NCBI GenBank assembly: GCA_020845755.1 | Contig: JADLFE010000046.1 | Span: 62,001-126,000 of the forward strand | Reading direction: 5' to 3' | DNA from: Phycisphaerales bacterium | GTDB taxonomy: Bacteria; Planctomycetota; Phycisphaerae; Phycisphaerales; UBA1924 | Length of the DNA: 64,000 nucleotides | In this document: positions 53,821 to 62,600 of the stretch, one piece after another | Numbering within the stretch: the first letter of the stretch is position 1 | Layout of the letters: each line of letters opens with the position of its first letter | Translations under genes and position numbers: made by a program | Notes under the pieces: model-generated | Seen by the model: only the letters and a program-made list of their open reading frames with translations | Told to the model about the DNA's origin: nothing | The model's database searches: none

Positions 53821-55314
53821 CTACTTCTTCCGCTTCTTGAAGCGATCTCTGATCGACGACGTGTGCGACGAGCCCTTCAGACGCAGTTGTGACATGTCAG
53901 GCGCGGCGCCGCCCGCCGCCATGGCCTTCATCCGCCCGCTCGCCGAGAGTGCAGCCATCTGCTTGGTCATCTTGCTGGCTGCCTCGAACTGCTTGACGAG
54001 CCCGCCTACGGCGGATTGCTCTGTGCCGGAGCCGGCCGCGATGCGCCGCCGGCGCGGGTGATCGATCACGCTCGGCTTCTTCCGCTCCTTCACGGTCATC
54101 GAGTGGATCATCGCCTCGACGCGGTCGAGTTGTCCCTCGTCGATGTTGACGTCTTTCAGCGCCGAGCCAACGCCCGGGAGTAGCCCGAGAAGTTGCTTCA
54201 TCGGACCCATGCGTCGGAGTGTCTTCATCTGCTTGAGGAAGTCGTCGAGGGTCAGTTCGCCCTTCTCGAGTTTGGCCTGCATCTCCTGGGCGTCACGCTC
54301 GCTGACTTCGGTCTGCGCCTTCTCGACGAGGCTGAGCACGTCGCCCATGCCGAGGATTCGGCTGGCAAAGCGATCGGCGTGGAACTCTTCGAGAGCGTCG
54401 AGTTTCTCGCCGACACCTACGAAGCGGATGGAGGCGCCGCTGACATGCTTGACCGACAGGGCCGCGCCGCCACGGGTCTCGCTGTCAAACTTCGTCATGA
54501 TCACACCGTCAAACTCCAGTTTCTCATGGAATGACTTCGCGGAGTTGACGGCGTCCTGGCCCGTCATGGAGTCGACGACGAAGAAGATCTGGTGCGGGTT
54601 GAGCAGTTTGCGTACGGCCTGGAGTTCGTTCATCAGGTCGTCGTTGATATGAAGGCGACCCGCTGTGTCAAGGATCAGCGTGTCCACGCCCGCCTTGATC
54701 GCAGCCGCCAACGCTCGCTGGCAGACTCCAACCGCGACTCCCACCGCCTTGCCGTATTCCGCAACCTTCTCTGGCTCGGCGTAGCAGTGCACCATCGCGC
54801 TCCCGGGCATCTCATCCTGCACCTGGCGTGCGACCGTCTGGAGCTGCTCGACAGCGGCGGGACGCTGAAGGTCGGCGGCGGCGAGCATGACCGATCGCCC
54901 GCGCTTCTTGAGATACGCGGCGATCTTGCCGCAGGTTGTGGTTTTGCCCGAGCCCTGCAGCCCGCACATCATGACAATCGTGGGGGGCGGCGCGACCTTG
55001 GGAATCGTGCCGTCGGGCGTCAGGCCGAGCGTGGGCTCGACGCTGGCATCACCGCCAAGGACTTCGACAAGTCGCTTGTAGACAATGCCGATCATCTCCT
55101 GCCCTGGGCGCAGTGACTTCGTCACGTCCTGCCCGACCGCGTCTTTCATCACAGACGAGCAGAACTGCTCTACCACATCGCGATGAACGTCGGCGTCGAG
55201 GAGCGCCGTTCGCACGTCCTGCATCGCCTCGCGGACGTTGTCCTCGGTGATGGTGGCCTGGCCGGAAAGGCGGCGGAGGGCGTTGGAAAATCCTTCGGAT
55301 AGGCGTTCAAACAT
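53821..55314 (-). CDS. ffh: Signal recognition particle protein Ffh (SRP54)
   Basis: 497 residues. N domain (MFERLSEGFSNALRRLSGQ), G domain with P-loop GLQGSGKTTTCGK, DLQRPAAVEQLQ, LDTAGRLHIND, TKFDSETRGGAAL and FVGVGEKLDAL, then the Met-rich M domain with RRRRIAAGSGT. It binds signal peptides and SRP RNA and targets ribosomes to the membrane. The G4 region reads TKFDSET rather than the more common TKLDGDT. It is last in a reverse-strand run ACT protein-polX-ffh and converges on serC with 14 bp between the stops. Confidence 0.97.
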   Translation of the reverse strand: MFERLSEGFSNALRRLSGQATITEDNVREAMQDVRTALLDADVHRDVVEQFCSSVMKDAVGQDVTKSLRPGQEMIGIVYKRLVEVLGGDASVEPTLGLTPDGTIPKVAPPPTIVMMCGLQGSGKTTTCGKIAAYLKKRGRSVMLAAADLQRPAAVEQLQTVARQVQDEMPGSAMVHCYAEPEKVAEYGKAVGVAVGVCQRALAAAIKAGVDTLILDTAGRLHINDDLMNELQAVRKLLNPHQIFFVVDSMTGQDAVNSAKSFHEKLEFDGVIMTKFDSETRGGAALSVKHVSGASIRFVGVGEKLDALEEFHADRFASRILGMGDVLSLVEKAQTEVSERDAQEMQAKLEKGELTLDDFLKQMKTLRRMGPMKQLLGLLPGVGSALKDVNIDEGQLDRVEAMIHSMTVKERKKPSVIDHPRRRRIAAGSGTEQSAVGGLVKQFEAASKMTKQMAALSASGRMKAMAAGGAAPDMSQLRLKGSSHTSSIRDRFKKRKK

Positions 55315-55371
55315 GCCGGGACTTTACGCCCGATGCAGACGCAAAGGAGGCGTCCTGGCGGGTGTGTCTCT

Positions 55372-57177
55372 TCAACGCTTTTCACCCAGGAATTCGTGCA
55401 GCCGTTCCGCTGCCCACGCGTTGATGCAGCGATCCGTCGGGAGCCAGCCGCGCCGGCCCGTCAACACCCCGTAGCGAAGATTGTCAAAGTCCTCGCGATC
55501 GTGAACGTCGCAGTCGATCGAGAGCAGGCATCCTGCATCAACCGCGGCCCTCACATGCGCGTCGCGCAGGTCCAGCCGCATCCAGTGGGCGTTGATTTCC
55601 AGCACCGTCCGGTGCTCACGGGCGGCGGCCGTAATCTCGCCGATGTCGGGCGAGACTCCCGGGCGACGATTGACCAGCCGGCCCGTCGGGTGCCCGATGA
55701 TGTGAACGAGCGGGTGCCGGATCACGCGGAGCAGGCGCTTGGTCGCGGTGGCGGCATCTTGCGAGAGACCAGCGTGGATGCTCGCCACGACGATGTCGAG
55801 TTTCTCCAGCAGATCATCGTCGTAATCAAGTTCGCCGTCCGCGAGGATGTCGACCTCCGACCCCGCGAGAATCGTGATGCCGTCGATTTGATCTCGCGCG
55901 GCGTGGACGGCCTTGATGTGCTCGCGCAGGCGTTCGGGCGACAGACCGCCGGCGACCGCGGACGACTTGGAGTGATCGGTAACGGCAATCGTGTGGAACC
56001 CGCGACGCTTGGCCTCGGTGGCGAGTTCGAGAATGGTGAGCCGGCCGTCGGATGCGGTGGTGTGCGCGTGCAGTTCGGCCCGGATTTGATCGATCGAGAT
56101 GAGCGTCGGCACCTCGGCAAGATCCATCTCGCCGCGGTTCTCACGGATCTCCGCAGGGATCTCCGGGAGACCAAGCGCCGCGTAGATCACACGCTCGGAC
56201 TTTGCTGCGACGGGCTTGATGCCGCGTGACTGCGGCGGGGTTGACTCGTCGTCGTTGGGGAACAGGCCGTATTCGTTGAGTGTCTGCCCGCGCGACAGGG
56301 CCCGCTGACGCATCGCGACGTTGTGGTCCTTGGAACCCGTGAAGTACATCAACGCAGCGCCGAAGCATGAATCGTCGATGACACGGAGGTCGGCCTGGAT
56401 CTCCCGCGCCGGCGGGCCGCCCTGATCCTCGCCCCAGCGCGTCGAACTCGACTCGAGGCGGAGTCGCACGGAGCACTTAGTCTCTCCGTGCACCAGCACG
56501 GTCGAAACCAGCGGCATCTCCGCGAAGGCCTTGAGGATTCTCGACGCGTGGGTGTCATCACTCCCCACGATGAAGTCCAGGTCGCCGACCGTGTCGCGCC
56601 CGCGCCGGAGCGACCCCGCGTACGAAACGTGCTTCACGCCCGCAAGCGTGCGCAGGTGCTCGACGATCGCCTCGGCCAGCGGCATCGCCATGCCGAGCGG
56701 CAGGCGCGAGTTCGATGCCGACGACGCGAACGCGAGCGAGGCCTTGAGCTTCTCGACGCTCTTCTCGCCCATGCGGGGCAGGGAGAGTATCGATCCGTCC
56801 GCGATGATGCGGTCGAGCGAGGCGCGGTCAACCACGCCGCCCTGCGTCCAGAGCGTGCGAATGGTCTTGGGACCTAGCCCCGCCACGTCGAGCAGTGGAA
56901 ACAGCCCGGGCGGGACCTTGGCGATCAGTTCGTCGTGCTCCTCGATGCGTCCTGTGCGATGGAACTCGCTGATCTTCTCGGCGATCTTCGGGCCGATCCC
57001 CTGGATGACGCGGAGTTTGCCCTGATCGTGCGCGATCGGCTCGAGGTCGGTGGCCAGGTCGGCGATGGTGCGGGAGGCTCGGGAGTTGGCGGCGGAGCGG
57101 AACGAGTCTTCGCCGAGCAGTTCGAGCATCACCGCGATGCGTTCGAGGCGTAGCGCAACCTCGGAGTTGAATGACAT
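55372..57177 (-). CDS. polX: DNA polymerase X family protein with PHP domain
   Basis: 601 residues from the ATG at 57177; the open frame extends upstream without homology. Helix-hairpin-helix motifs (IQGIGPKIAEKI near 58, VAGLGPKTIRTL near 98) precede the polymerase beta palm with Asp199 and Asp201 in VGDLDFIVGSDD and Asp263. The C-terminal PHP domain has His370 and His372 (ELHAHTTASDG) and further metal ligands (SVHAGLSQ, IIGHPTGR, EINAHWMRLD). Bacterial PolX fills short gaps and the PHP part is a 3'-5' exonuclease, in base-excision repair. It starts 53 bp after the ACT gene and ends 57 bp before ffh. Confidence 0.95.
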   Translation of the reverse strand: MSFNSEVALRLERIAVMLELLGEDSFRSAANSRASRTIADLATDLEPIAHDQGKLRVIQGIGPKIAEKISEFHRTGRIEEHDELIAKVPPGLFPLLDVAGLGPKTIRTLWTQGGVVDRASLDRIIADGSILSLPRMGEKSVEKLKASLAFASSASNSRLPLGMAMPLAEAIVEHLRTLAGVKHVSYAGSLRRGRDTVGDLDFIVGSDDTHASRILKAFAEMPLVSTVLVHGETKCSVRLRLESSSTRWGEDQGGPPAREIQADLRVIDDSCFGAALMYFTGSKDHNVAMRQRALSRGQTLNEYGLFPNDDESTPPQSRGIKPVAAKSERVIYAALGLPEIPAEIRENRGEMDLAEVPTLISIDQIRAELHAHTTASDGRLTILELATEAKRRGFHTIAVTDHSKSSAVAGGLSPERLREHIKAVHAARDQIDGITILAGSEVDILADGELDYDDDLLEKLDIVVASIHAGLSQDAATATKRLLRVIRHPLVHIIGHPTGRLVNRRPGVSPDIGEITAAAREHRTVLEINAHWMRLDLRDAHVRAAVDAGCLLSIDCDVHDREDFDNLRYGVLTGRRGWLPTDRCINAWAAERLHEFLGEKR

Positions 57178-57230
57178 GGGCGGATCGTATGGCGGGAATG
57201 GCGTCGCGCCGAGACAAGTCGGGCCAGCGA

Positions 57231-57725
57231 TCAGTGGTCGTGCTTGTGCGGGCGAGCGGGGAGATCGCTCTCGCCGAAGAGCCTGAACTCCTTGCGACGC
57301 AGAATCTGGCCGGCGAGCGTCGGATCGTCGATCGCCAGCGCGATCGTCGGCGTGCCATTTGGGCGGAGCATCAGCGGGTACGCAAACTGGATCGACAACT
57401 CCGCGCCCAGAAGACAAAGACAAAGGCTCGAGAGTGTGTGCCCGGCGGAGAGTTCAACGACCAGCAGGTCCTTTTCCGCAAAGGGCATGTTGTCGCTCTT
57501 GAGTTTGGCCCGGGCCTGAGCCGCGTTGTTCGAGATGATGCGCACGACCGCATGGTCGCTCGCCTCATGTACCGACAACGCGCAGATCTGACACGCCGCG
57601 TCGTCGAATGAATGGACAAGATCGAAGAGGCGTCCCACCTTGTTGGGCAGAAAGACGCTGAACTGCGTCACCACAGGCGGTGCATAGCCAAGACCGGTGT
57701 CCAGTGGCATGGCGGATTGGCTCAT
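57231..57725 (-). CDS. ACT-domain protein, possible regulator
   Basis: 164 residues, preceded by AAGGA. Two ACT-like ligand-binding units can be seen: TQFSVFLPNKVGRLFDLVHSF with a second strand HAVVRIISNNAAQARAKL, then KDLLVVELS onward with IQFAYPLMLRPNGTPTIALA. The C terminus is His/Lys-rich. Free-standing ACT proteins sense amino acids or cofactors. It heads the polX-ffh run, but no metabolic link to them is evident. Confidence 0.78.
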   Translation of the reverse strand: MSQSAMPLDTGLGYAPPVVTQFSVFLPNKVGRLFDLVHSFDDAACQICALSVHEASDHAVVRIISNNAAQARAKLKSDNMPFAEKDLLVVELSAGHTLSSLCLCLLGAELSIQFAYPLMLRPNGTPTIALAIDDPTLAGQILRRKEFRLFGESDLPARPHKHDH

Positions 57726-58020
57726 GAGTCCTTCCCGAGCCGCAGCTCTCCGATTCGCGATCGCCGCCGCGATCGAGCCATGCCGCGCTGGCGGGCTTCG
57801 TGCCCGCGCTCGTGCGCCTCATGCGCTCAGGATCACCCGCAACCATCGCACCGGCACGCCCGACCGTCCCCACGAACAGACGCACCGCCAACTGGAACGA
57901 TCCCCACGATCGCTCCCATACCCCAGATTATCGCCCTTTGCAAAACTCCGCAAGTCCAATATCCATCGGGAGTTTCGCCGGTTTCTCGGATCTGCATTTC
58001 CGTTCAGGAGCACAAACCCA
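57726..58020. other. Intergenic stretch without recognised gene
   Basis: About 300 bp between the ACT gene start and the terminator of the A-type carrier gene. No ORF with family resemblance or good start is present; it should carry the promoter of the ACT-polX-ffh run. Confidence 0.5.
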
Positions 58021-58047
58021 ACAAAAAACCACCCGTTTGGGTGGTTT
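58021..58047 (-). terminator. Rho-independent terminator of the A-type carrier gene
   Basis: Stem AACCACCC / GGGTGGTT, loop GTTT, with six A residues on the left that become a T run on the reverse strand; 26 bp after the stop at 58073. Confidence 0.92.
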
Positions 58048-58072
58048 CAGAATTTACAATGGGCACAGAGCG

Positions 58073-58447
58073 TCAGACGGAGAAACTGGAGCCGCATCCG
58101 CACGACGAGGTGGCATTGGGGTTGTGGAACACGAACCCACGACCCATGATCTCATCCTTGAAATCGATTGTCACGCCGCTCAGGTAAAGCATGCTCTTGG
58201 GATCGCAAATGATCTTGATCCCGTGCTGCTCGAAAATCTCGTCGGAGTCCTTCTGCGTCTCCGTCAGATCGAGGAGGTAACTGAAACCGGAGCACCCGCC
58301 CCCCTTCACACCCACACGCAGACGCACTTTCTCGGCGTCCAACTCCTGCTGCTGGATGATGTTCTTGATCTCGCGGGCGGCGATCTCGGAGAGAACAATG
58401 CCGCCGTGCGATGTTTCTGCCTGATGAACGGTGGTTGTCTCGGCCAT
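58073..58447 (-). CDS. A-type iron-sulfur carrier (IscA/ErpA/SufA family)
   Basis: 124 residues from the ATG at 58447, which has a strong AAGGAGG. The three conserved cysteines are present: GVKGGGCSGFSY and the C-terminal SSCGCGSSF. It carries a [2Fe-2S] or [4Fe-4S] cluster from IscU to target enzymes. About 35 extra residues upstream in frame are not supported. It lies 1.1 kb from iscU with a PEP-CTERM gene between, and has its own terminator. Confidence 0.93.
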   Translation of the reverse strand: MAETTTVHQAETSHGGIVLSEIAAREIKNIIQQQELDAEKVRLRVGVKGGGCSGFSYLLDLTETQKDSDEIFEQHGIKIICDPKSMLYLSGVTIDFKDEIMGRGFVFHNPNATSSCGCGSSFSV

Positions 58448-58779
58448 GAGATACCTCCTTGCGAGGGTGAACCCGTCGCGATCGCCGCCGACGCAGGCGG
58501 CCTTGGTTGAGGCAAGTATAGCAAGGGCCGGGGTTTTGGGGAGCCGATCCATCCGTGTGGGGCACGACTTTGGTTGCCCTATCAGAGCCGATTTTCTGGT
58601 GAAAATGCTCTGCGCAAGATTGACACAGGATGAACCTGTCGGTACGCTGCAATCTCAGGGTAAGGGGAGGGTAACTCCGAGCCCAAATATCGCTGTCTCC
58701 TCGGTCGGCTGCGCAGTTTCCGGGCGCATCCATGGAACCGAGTGTTTGTAGTCTTGTTTGATTGTTTGGGAGGGTTGAC
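58448..58779. promoter_or_regulatory. Divergent promoter region between the Fe-S carrier and PEP-CTERM genes
   Basis: 332 bp without a gene. Forward: TTGACA-N17-TACGCT at 58620-58648. Reverse: a TATACT-like -10 (58515-58520) about 70 bp before the carrier gene, without a clear -35. Nothing else stands out. Confidence 0.45.
58620..58648 (+). promoter_or_regulatory. Sigma-70-type promoter candidate
   Basis: A consensus TTGACA is 17 bp from TACGCT, directed at the PEP-CTERM gene; it implies a 5' leader of about 125 nt. Confidence 0.5.
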
Positions 58780-59397
58780 ATGAAGATTCTCGCTGCTTTG
58801 GCCCTGGCCACTATGGCCGGCACCGCTTCCGCTGCGGTGTACACCATGACCTTTGACACCGACGCCGCCGGCAACGCGATCGCCGAGGGCGCCATGCTCT
58901 CGACGCAGTACTCCGCTTGGGGCGTGTCGGCCTCCAACGTCGGCGCTCCGCCCTTCGGCTCCGGCTGGGCGAGCAACTCCAGCCTGCAGATCACCGCGAC
59001 CGACATCGGTGGCGGCGTGACCGCTCCGATCTCCGGCAAGTTGCTCCACTCCTTCGGCGGCTGGCTCAGCGAAGACAACGCTCCGTTCATCCGTATGGCC
59101 TTCTCGACCGGCATCGACTCGATCGCGGCCGACTTCGGCGGGATGGGCGGCGCTGGCGTGGCCGGCATCTATGCCTACAACGGCGCGACGCTGGTTGGCT
59201 CGGTGCTGAACACCACCTCCGGTACGCAGCACGTCGCCCTGTCGGGCGTTGGCACCATCACCAACATCATCGTTGTCCCGGGCACGTACGGTGACTGGGT
59301 CGGCGTTGACAACATCTCCTTCAACACCGTCCCCACCCCGGGCGCCGCGGCGCTCCTAGGTCTCGGCGGTCTGATCGTCGGCCGTCGCCGCCGCTGA
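58780..59397 (+). CDS. Secreted PEP-CTERM-like protein
   Basis: 205 residues from the ATG at 58780 (behind GGGAGGG). Signal peptide about 1-19 (MKILAALALATMAGTASAA). The body is Gly/Ala/Ser/Thr-rich and beta-structured, like small PEP-CTERM surface or matrix proteins with a jelly-roll-like fold (YTMTFDTDAAGN, DWVGVDNISFNT). The tail VPTPGAAALLGLGGLIVG plus RRRR is the sorting signal. Codon use appears strongly biased (mostly C or G third bases), and a clean promoter and terminator flank it, suggesting high expression. Function unknown. Confidence 0.82.
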   Translation: MKILAALALATMAGTASAAVYTMTFDTDAAGNAIAEGAMLSTQYSAWGVSASNVGAPPFGSGWASNSSLQITATDIGGGVTAPISGKLLHSFGGWLSEDNAPFIRMAFSTGIDSIAADFGGMGGAGVAGIYAYNGATLVGSVLNTTSGTQHVALSGVGTITNIIVVPGTYGDWVGVDNISFNTVPTPGAAALLGLGGLIVGRRRR

Positions 59398-59427
59398 TCA
59401 CGCTCGATTCATAACTTGCAATTACCC

Positions 59428-59462
59428 AACGGGCGGGTCTTCGGACTCGCTCGTTCTTTTTT
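59428..59462 (+). terminator. Rho-independent terminator with UUCG loop
   Basis: A 12-bp stem (AACGGGCGGGTC / GACTCGCTCGTT, two G-T pairs) capped by TTCG and followed by CTTTTTT, 30 bp after the PEP-CTERM gene. Confidence 0.93.
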
Positions 59463-59588
59463 CTCGATCCCCACGATCGAGAATCGCAGCCCTCCCGTGC
59501 AGACGACCTCAAACGCACAAGAGCCCACGAACTGGAATCGTGGGCTCCTGGTGGCGATGAACTCTTCGCGTGTGTTGAGTGTCGGGGA

Positions 59589-60020
59589 TCAGTGGCTCTT
59601 GGCGGTGTCCGCGTCGGCGGGCAGGCCGTTCTTGGCCTTGTAGTCGGCGATGGCGGCGCGGATCGCGTCCTCGGCCAGCACGGAGCAGTGAATCTTGACC
59701 GGCGGGAGGCTGAGTTCCTCGACGATCTGGGTGTTCTTGATCGCCAGGCCCTCGTCGAGGGTTTTGCCCTTGAGCCATTCGGTGGCCAGGGAACTCGATG
59801 CGATGGCCGAGCCGCAGCCGAAGCACTTGAACTTGGCGTCTTCGATCTTGCCGGTGGCCTGATCGACCTTGATCTGGAGTTGCATGACGTCGCCGCATTC
59901 CGGCGCGCCGACAAGGCCGACGCCGACGTCCTTGCGGGTCTTCACGTCGGCCTGGGTGCCAAAGTTCCCGACGTTCCGGGGGTTCTCGTAGTGGTCGATG
60001 ATTTTCGGTCCATAGGACAT
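59589..60020 (-). CDS. iscU: Iron-sulfur cluster scaffold IscU
   Basis: 143 residues from the ATG at 60020 (AAGGAG seven bases upstream). Cluster ligands and partners of IscU are present: Cys42 and Asp44 in APECGDVMQLQI, Cys66 in FKCFGCGSAIASSS, and His111-Cys112 in PPVKIHCSVLAED, plus N-terminal HYENPRNVGNF. It receives sulfur from IscS and assembles the cluster. The C terminus (NGLPADADTAKSH) extends a little beyond the usual end. It follows iscS on the same strand, separated by a striking inverted repeat. Confidence 0.95.
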   Translation of the reverse strand: MSYGPKIIDHYENPRNVGNFGTQADVKTRKDVGVGLVGAPECGDVMQLQIKVDQATGKIEDAKFKCFGCGSAIASSSLATEWLKGKTLDEGLAIKNTQIVEELSLPPVKIHCSVLAEDAIRAAIADYKAKNGLPADADTAKSH

Positions 60021-60041
60021 TGGCTTGCTCCTTCGGGTCGA

Positions 60042-60139
60042 GGCACTAGGCACTTGGCACTAGGCACTCGGGAAGACCAGATTCTCCGATTCGCCTCTTT
60101 CCGCTCCGGCCCTAGTGCCCAATGCCTAGTGCCAAGTGC
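60042..60139. repeat. Inverted repeat built of GGCACTA heptamers between iscS and iscU
   Basis: The left part is four tandem heptamers (GGCACTA, GGCACTT, GGCACTA, GGCACTC from 60042). The right part (60111-60139) holds complementary units. A 17-bp perfect pairing joins 60050-60066 with 60123-60139 across 56 nt. The element fills the 124-bp iscS-iscU gap and would fold in the transcript. Confidence 0.85.
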
Positions 60140-60144
60140 ATCTC

Positions 60145-61392
60145 TCAGTGTCCCGCCCACTCCACCTTCGAAAGATCGATCCCTTCCTTGTGCATGTCAT
60201 ACAGCGGCGAGAGTGAACGCAGTTTCTTGACCGCAGCGACGATCTTCTCGATCGAGTAGTCGATCTGCTCGTCGGTGGTCCAGCGGCCGAGCGACAGGCG
60301 GAGCGAACTATGGGCCAGTTCATCGCCGACACCCAGGCCCTTGAGGACGTAACTCGGCTCGAGGCTCGCGCTGGTGCAGGCCGAGCCCGACGAGCAGGCG
60401 ATTTCCTTGCAGGCCATCATCAGGCTCTCGCCCTCGACGAAGCCGAAGGAGATATTGGCGATGTGCGGCAGGCGCTTCTCGCGGTGCCCATTGACTTGGG
60501 TCGAATCGAGTTGAGCGGTGATGGACTCTTCGAGTCGCTTGCGCATCTTGGACAGGCGGGCGGTGTCGCGGTCCATTTCGTGGAGGGCGATCTCGCAGGC
60601 CTTGCCCATGCCAACGATCCCGGTGACGTTGAGCGTGCCGGAGCGGAAGCCGCGCTCCTGGCCGCCGCCGTCAACGAGCGATGTGAGGCGGACGCGCGGG
60701 CGGCGTCGGCGGACGTAGAGCGCACCGACGCCCTTGGGGCCGTAGATCTTGTGGCTGGACATGCTGAGCAGGTCGACGCCGTCCTTGTCTACGTTCGTGG
60801 GCATCTTGCCGGCCCATTGGGTGGCGTCGGTGTGGAAGATGATCTCACGCCCGGAGGCCTTGAGCATCGCGCCGATCGCGGGGATCTCGTTGATGGTGCC
60901 GATCTCGTTGTTGGCCCACATGAGCGAGACGAGGATGGTGTCGTCGCGCAGGGCGGCCTTGACCATGTCGGCGGTGATGATGCCGTCGGCGGGCGGATCG
61001 AGGAACGTGACCTCGAAGCCCTCCTTCTGCAATCGCTTGCAGGGATCGAGCACGGCCTTGTGCTCGATGGCGCTGGTGATGATGTGCCCCCGGCACGTGC
61101 CGGAACCGGCGGGATTCTTCTCGTACATCAAGGCAGCGCCGCGGAGGGCAAGGTTGTTCGATTCGGTGGCGCCGGAGGTGAAGATGATCTCCTTGTCGGT
61201 CGCGCCGAGGATCGCGGCGACCTGCTCGCGGGCGGCGTCGACGGCCGATTCAGCGTCCCATCCGAAACTGTGGTTCCGGCTCCCGGGGTTGCCGAATTTT
61301 TCTGTGAAGTAGGGGAGCATTGCCTCGACGACCCGCGGGTCGCAGGGGGTGGTGGCGGCATGATCGAGATAGATCGGGAATGTGATGGCCAT
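60145..61392 (-). CDS. iscS: Cysteine desulfurase IscS
   Basis: 415 residues from the ATG at 61392, behind GGAG. PLP enzyme of the NifS/IscS class: [40 protein letters not shown], the PLP lysine in [16 protein letters not shown], and the catalytic Cys in [16 protein letters not shown], in the long-loop form of IscS. It takes sulfur from cysteine for Fe-S clusters and thiolated tRNA. No iscR is adjacent; iscU follows, hscA/hscB/fdx are absent from the window. Confidence 0.96.
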   Translation of the reverse strand: MAITFPIYLDHAATTPCDPRVVEAMLPYFTEKFGNPGSRNHSFGWDAESAVDAAREQVAAILGATDKEIIFTSGATESNNLALRGAALMYEKNPAGSGTCRGHIITSAIEHKAVLDPCKRLQKEGFEVTFLDPPADGIITADMVKAALRDDTILVSLMWANNEIGTINEIPAIGAMLKASGREIIFHTDATQWAGKMPTNVDKDGVDLLSMSSHKIYGPKGVGALYVRRRRPRVRLTSLVDGGGQERGFRSGTLNVTGIVGMGKACEIALHEMDRDTARLSKMRKRLEESITAQLDSTQVNGHREKRLPHIANISFGFVEGESLMMACKEIACSSGSACTSASLEPSYVLKGLGVGDELAHSSLRLSLGRWTTDEQIDYSIEKIVAAVKKLRSLSPLYDMHKEGIDLSKVEWAGH

Positions 61393-61619
61393 GACAGACT
61401 CCAGCGGTGGCACGCGTGGGCCGTGCTCGGTGTTCCATTCTACGGCAGTTGAGATTCAGTTTCAGCGGCGAAGTCCAATTTGTTCGCATGATATTCGGAT
61501 CCGAAGGTCGGAAGACAGAAAAGCGGGGGCGTAGGGATTCGGCAGCGGAGCACGCATCGCACGACATCCGTGATCACGAGTTCGTCCGCCAACCGGGCCC
61601 GGTGAATCGGGCGTTGGAA

Positions 61620-62102
61620 TTACGCCTTCGGCGCGGGCTTCTTGTAGGTCATCTCGATGCGGTTGCCGCTGCTGCTGAAGGCGACGCTGGACATGTAGGC
61701 GCGGATGAGCATGATGCCACGCCCGCTGGGCTGCTCGATGTTCTCGTCCATGGTGGGGTCGGGAACGTCGGCGGGGACAAAGCCGGGGCCCTGGTCCTCG
61801 ACGGCGATGCGGACCTGATCAGGAGCGAGCGAGTACTCCAGTCGGACCGGAACGCCAGGAGGCAGGTGCTTGTGCCCGTGGTTGAACGCGTTGGCGACGG
61901 CCTCTTCGATCGAGAGTTTGACCGCGAACCGAGAGGCCTTGGTGTAGGCGAACTTCTCCAACTGCGCCATGATGTCCTGCTCGATCCGGTCGATCTGCGC
62001 ACGGTCGCCTGTGAGCATGACCGAAACGTCGTAGCGGGGGTGGTGGCTGGCGTGGCTCATCGTGACCGGGACGTGGGCGAGCGGCGGAGTGAGCAGGCTC
62101 AT
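61620..62102 (-). CDS. RsbW-like anti-sigma factor/serine kinase
   Basis: 160 residues with the GHKL ATPase fold: N box SIEEAVANAFNHGH, G1 box VEDQGPGFVP and G2 region PSGRGIMLIRAYMSSV. Such kinases bind a sigma factor (or another partner) and phosphorylate a cognate STAS antagonist. It starts in an ATGA overlap with the STAS gene, so the pair is made together. No PP2C phosphatase or sigma-B-type gene is nearby. Confidence 0.9.
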   Translation of the reverse strand: MSLLTPPLAHVPVTMSHASHHPRYDVSVMLTGDRAQIDRIEQDIMAQLEKFAYTKASRFAVKLSIEEAVANAFNHGHKHLPPGVPVRLEYSLAPDQVRIAVEDQGPGFVPADVPDPTMDENIEQPSGRGIMLIRAYMSSVAFSSSGNRIEMTYKKPAPKA

Positions 62103-62458
62103 TCGAAGCTCTTGAGAGCGTCGTCCGTGGTCTCGTGGATGCTGAACATCTTGTGCAGCCGGGTGATGACGAAAACTTCGTAGATCTGCGGGTCGATGTT
62201 CGCCAGGCGGAGCTGACCGCCGCGATCTCGCACCTTATTGCGGATCGTGATCAGCGTGCCAAGCGCCGCAGACGACAGGTGGTCGACGTTCGAGAAACTG
62301 ATGAGCAGTTTCGGCGCGGTCTGGGCCTCGATCAGTTGAGTAATCTCCTCGCCGATCGACTGGATGTTCGCCTCATCGAGAATGTTGCGGTCGATGAACT
62401 CGACGAGGGTGATGTTGTCCTGTCGGCGGACGCGAAGCCTGGAATCGGCCTGGGCCAT
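62099..62458 (-). CDS. STAS-domain anti-sigma factor antagonist (RsbV-like)
   Basis: 119 residues from the ATG at 62458 (AAGGAG upstream). STAS fold with the phosphorylatable serine in NVDHLSSAALGTLI (Ser62 or Ser63). When unphosphorylated it would bind the RsbW-like kinase encoded next and free its target. Coupled by four-base overlap. Confidence 0.92.
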   Translation of the reverse strand: MAQADSRLRVRRQDNITLVEFIDRNILDEANIQSIGEEITQLIEAQTAPKLLISFSNVDHLSSAALGTLITIRNKVRDRGGQLRLANIDPQIYEVFVITRLHKMFSIHETTDDALKSFE

Positions 62459-62551
62459 CGTGCGGACTCCTTGGGGCGTCGTGGGCAACGCCGGACGCTT
62501 CGATCATAGAGCGCTCGCGCTCGCCGGCGGGCGGCCGGAAGACACCGGCGC

Positions 62552-62581
62552 GAAAAAAAGGCCGGGCAAAGGCCCGGCCTT
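62552..62581 (-). terminator. Rho-independent terminator of the secretin gene
   Basis: On the reverse strand a stem of 8-10 bp (AAGGCCGGGC / GCCCGGCCTT) with a 4-nt loop is followed by seven T residues; 20 bp after the secretin stop. Confidence 0.93.
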
Positions 62582-62600
62582 GTGCGAACTCGCGATGTCA

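Noticed and set aside
60042-60139. Heptamer repeats considered as a CRISPR remnant.
   Set aside because: Units are 7 bp, directly adjacent without spacers, and no cas gene is present.
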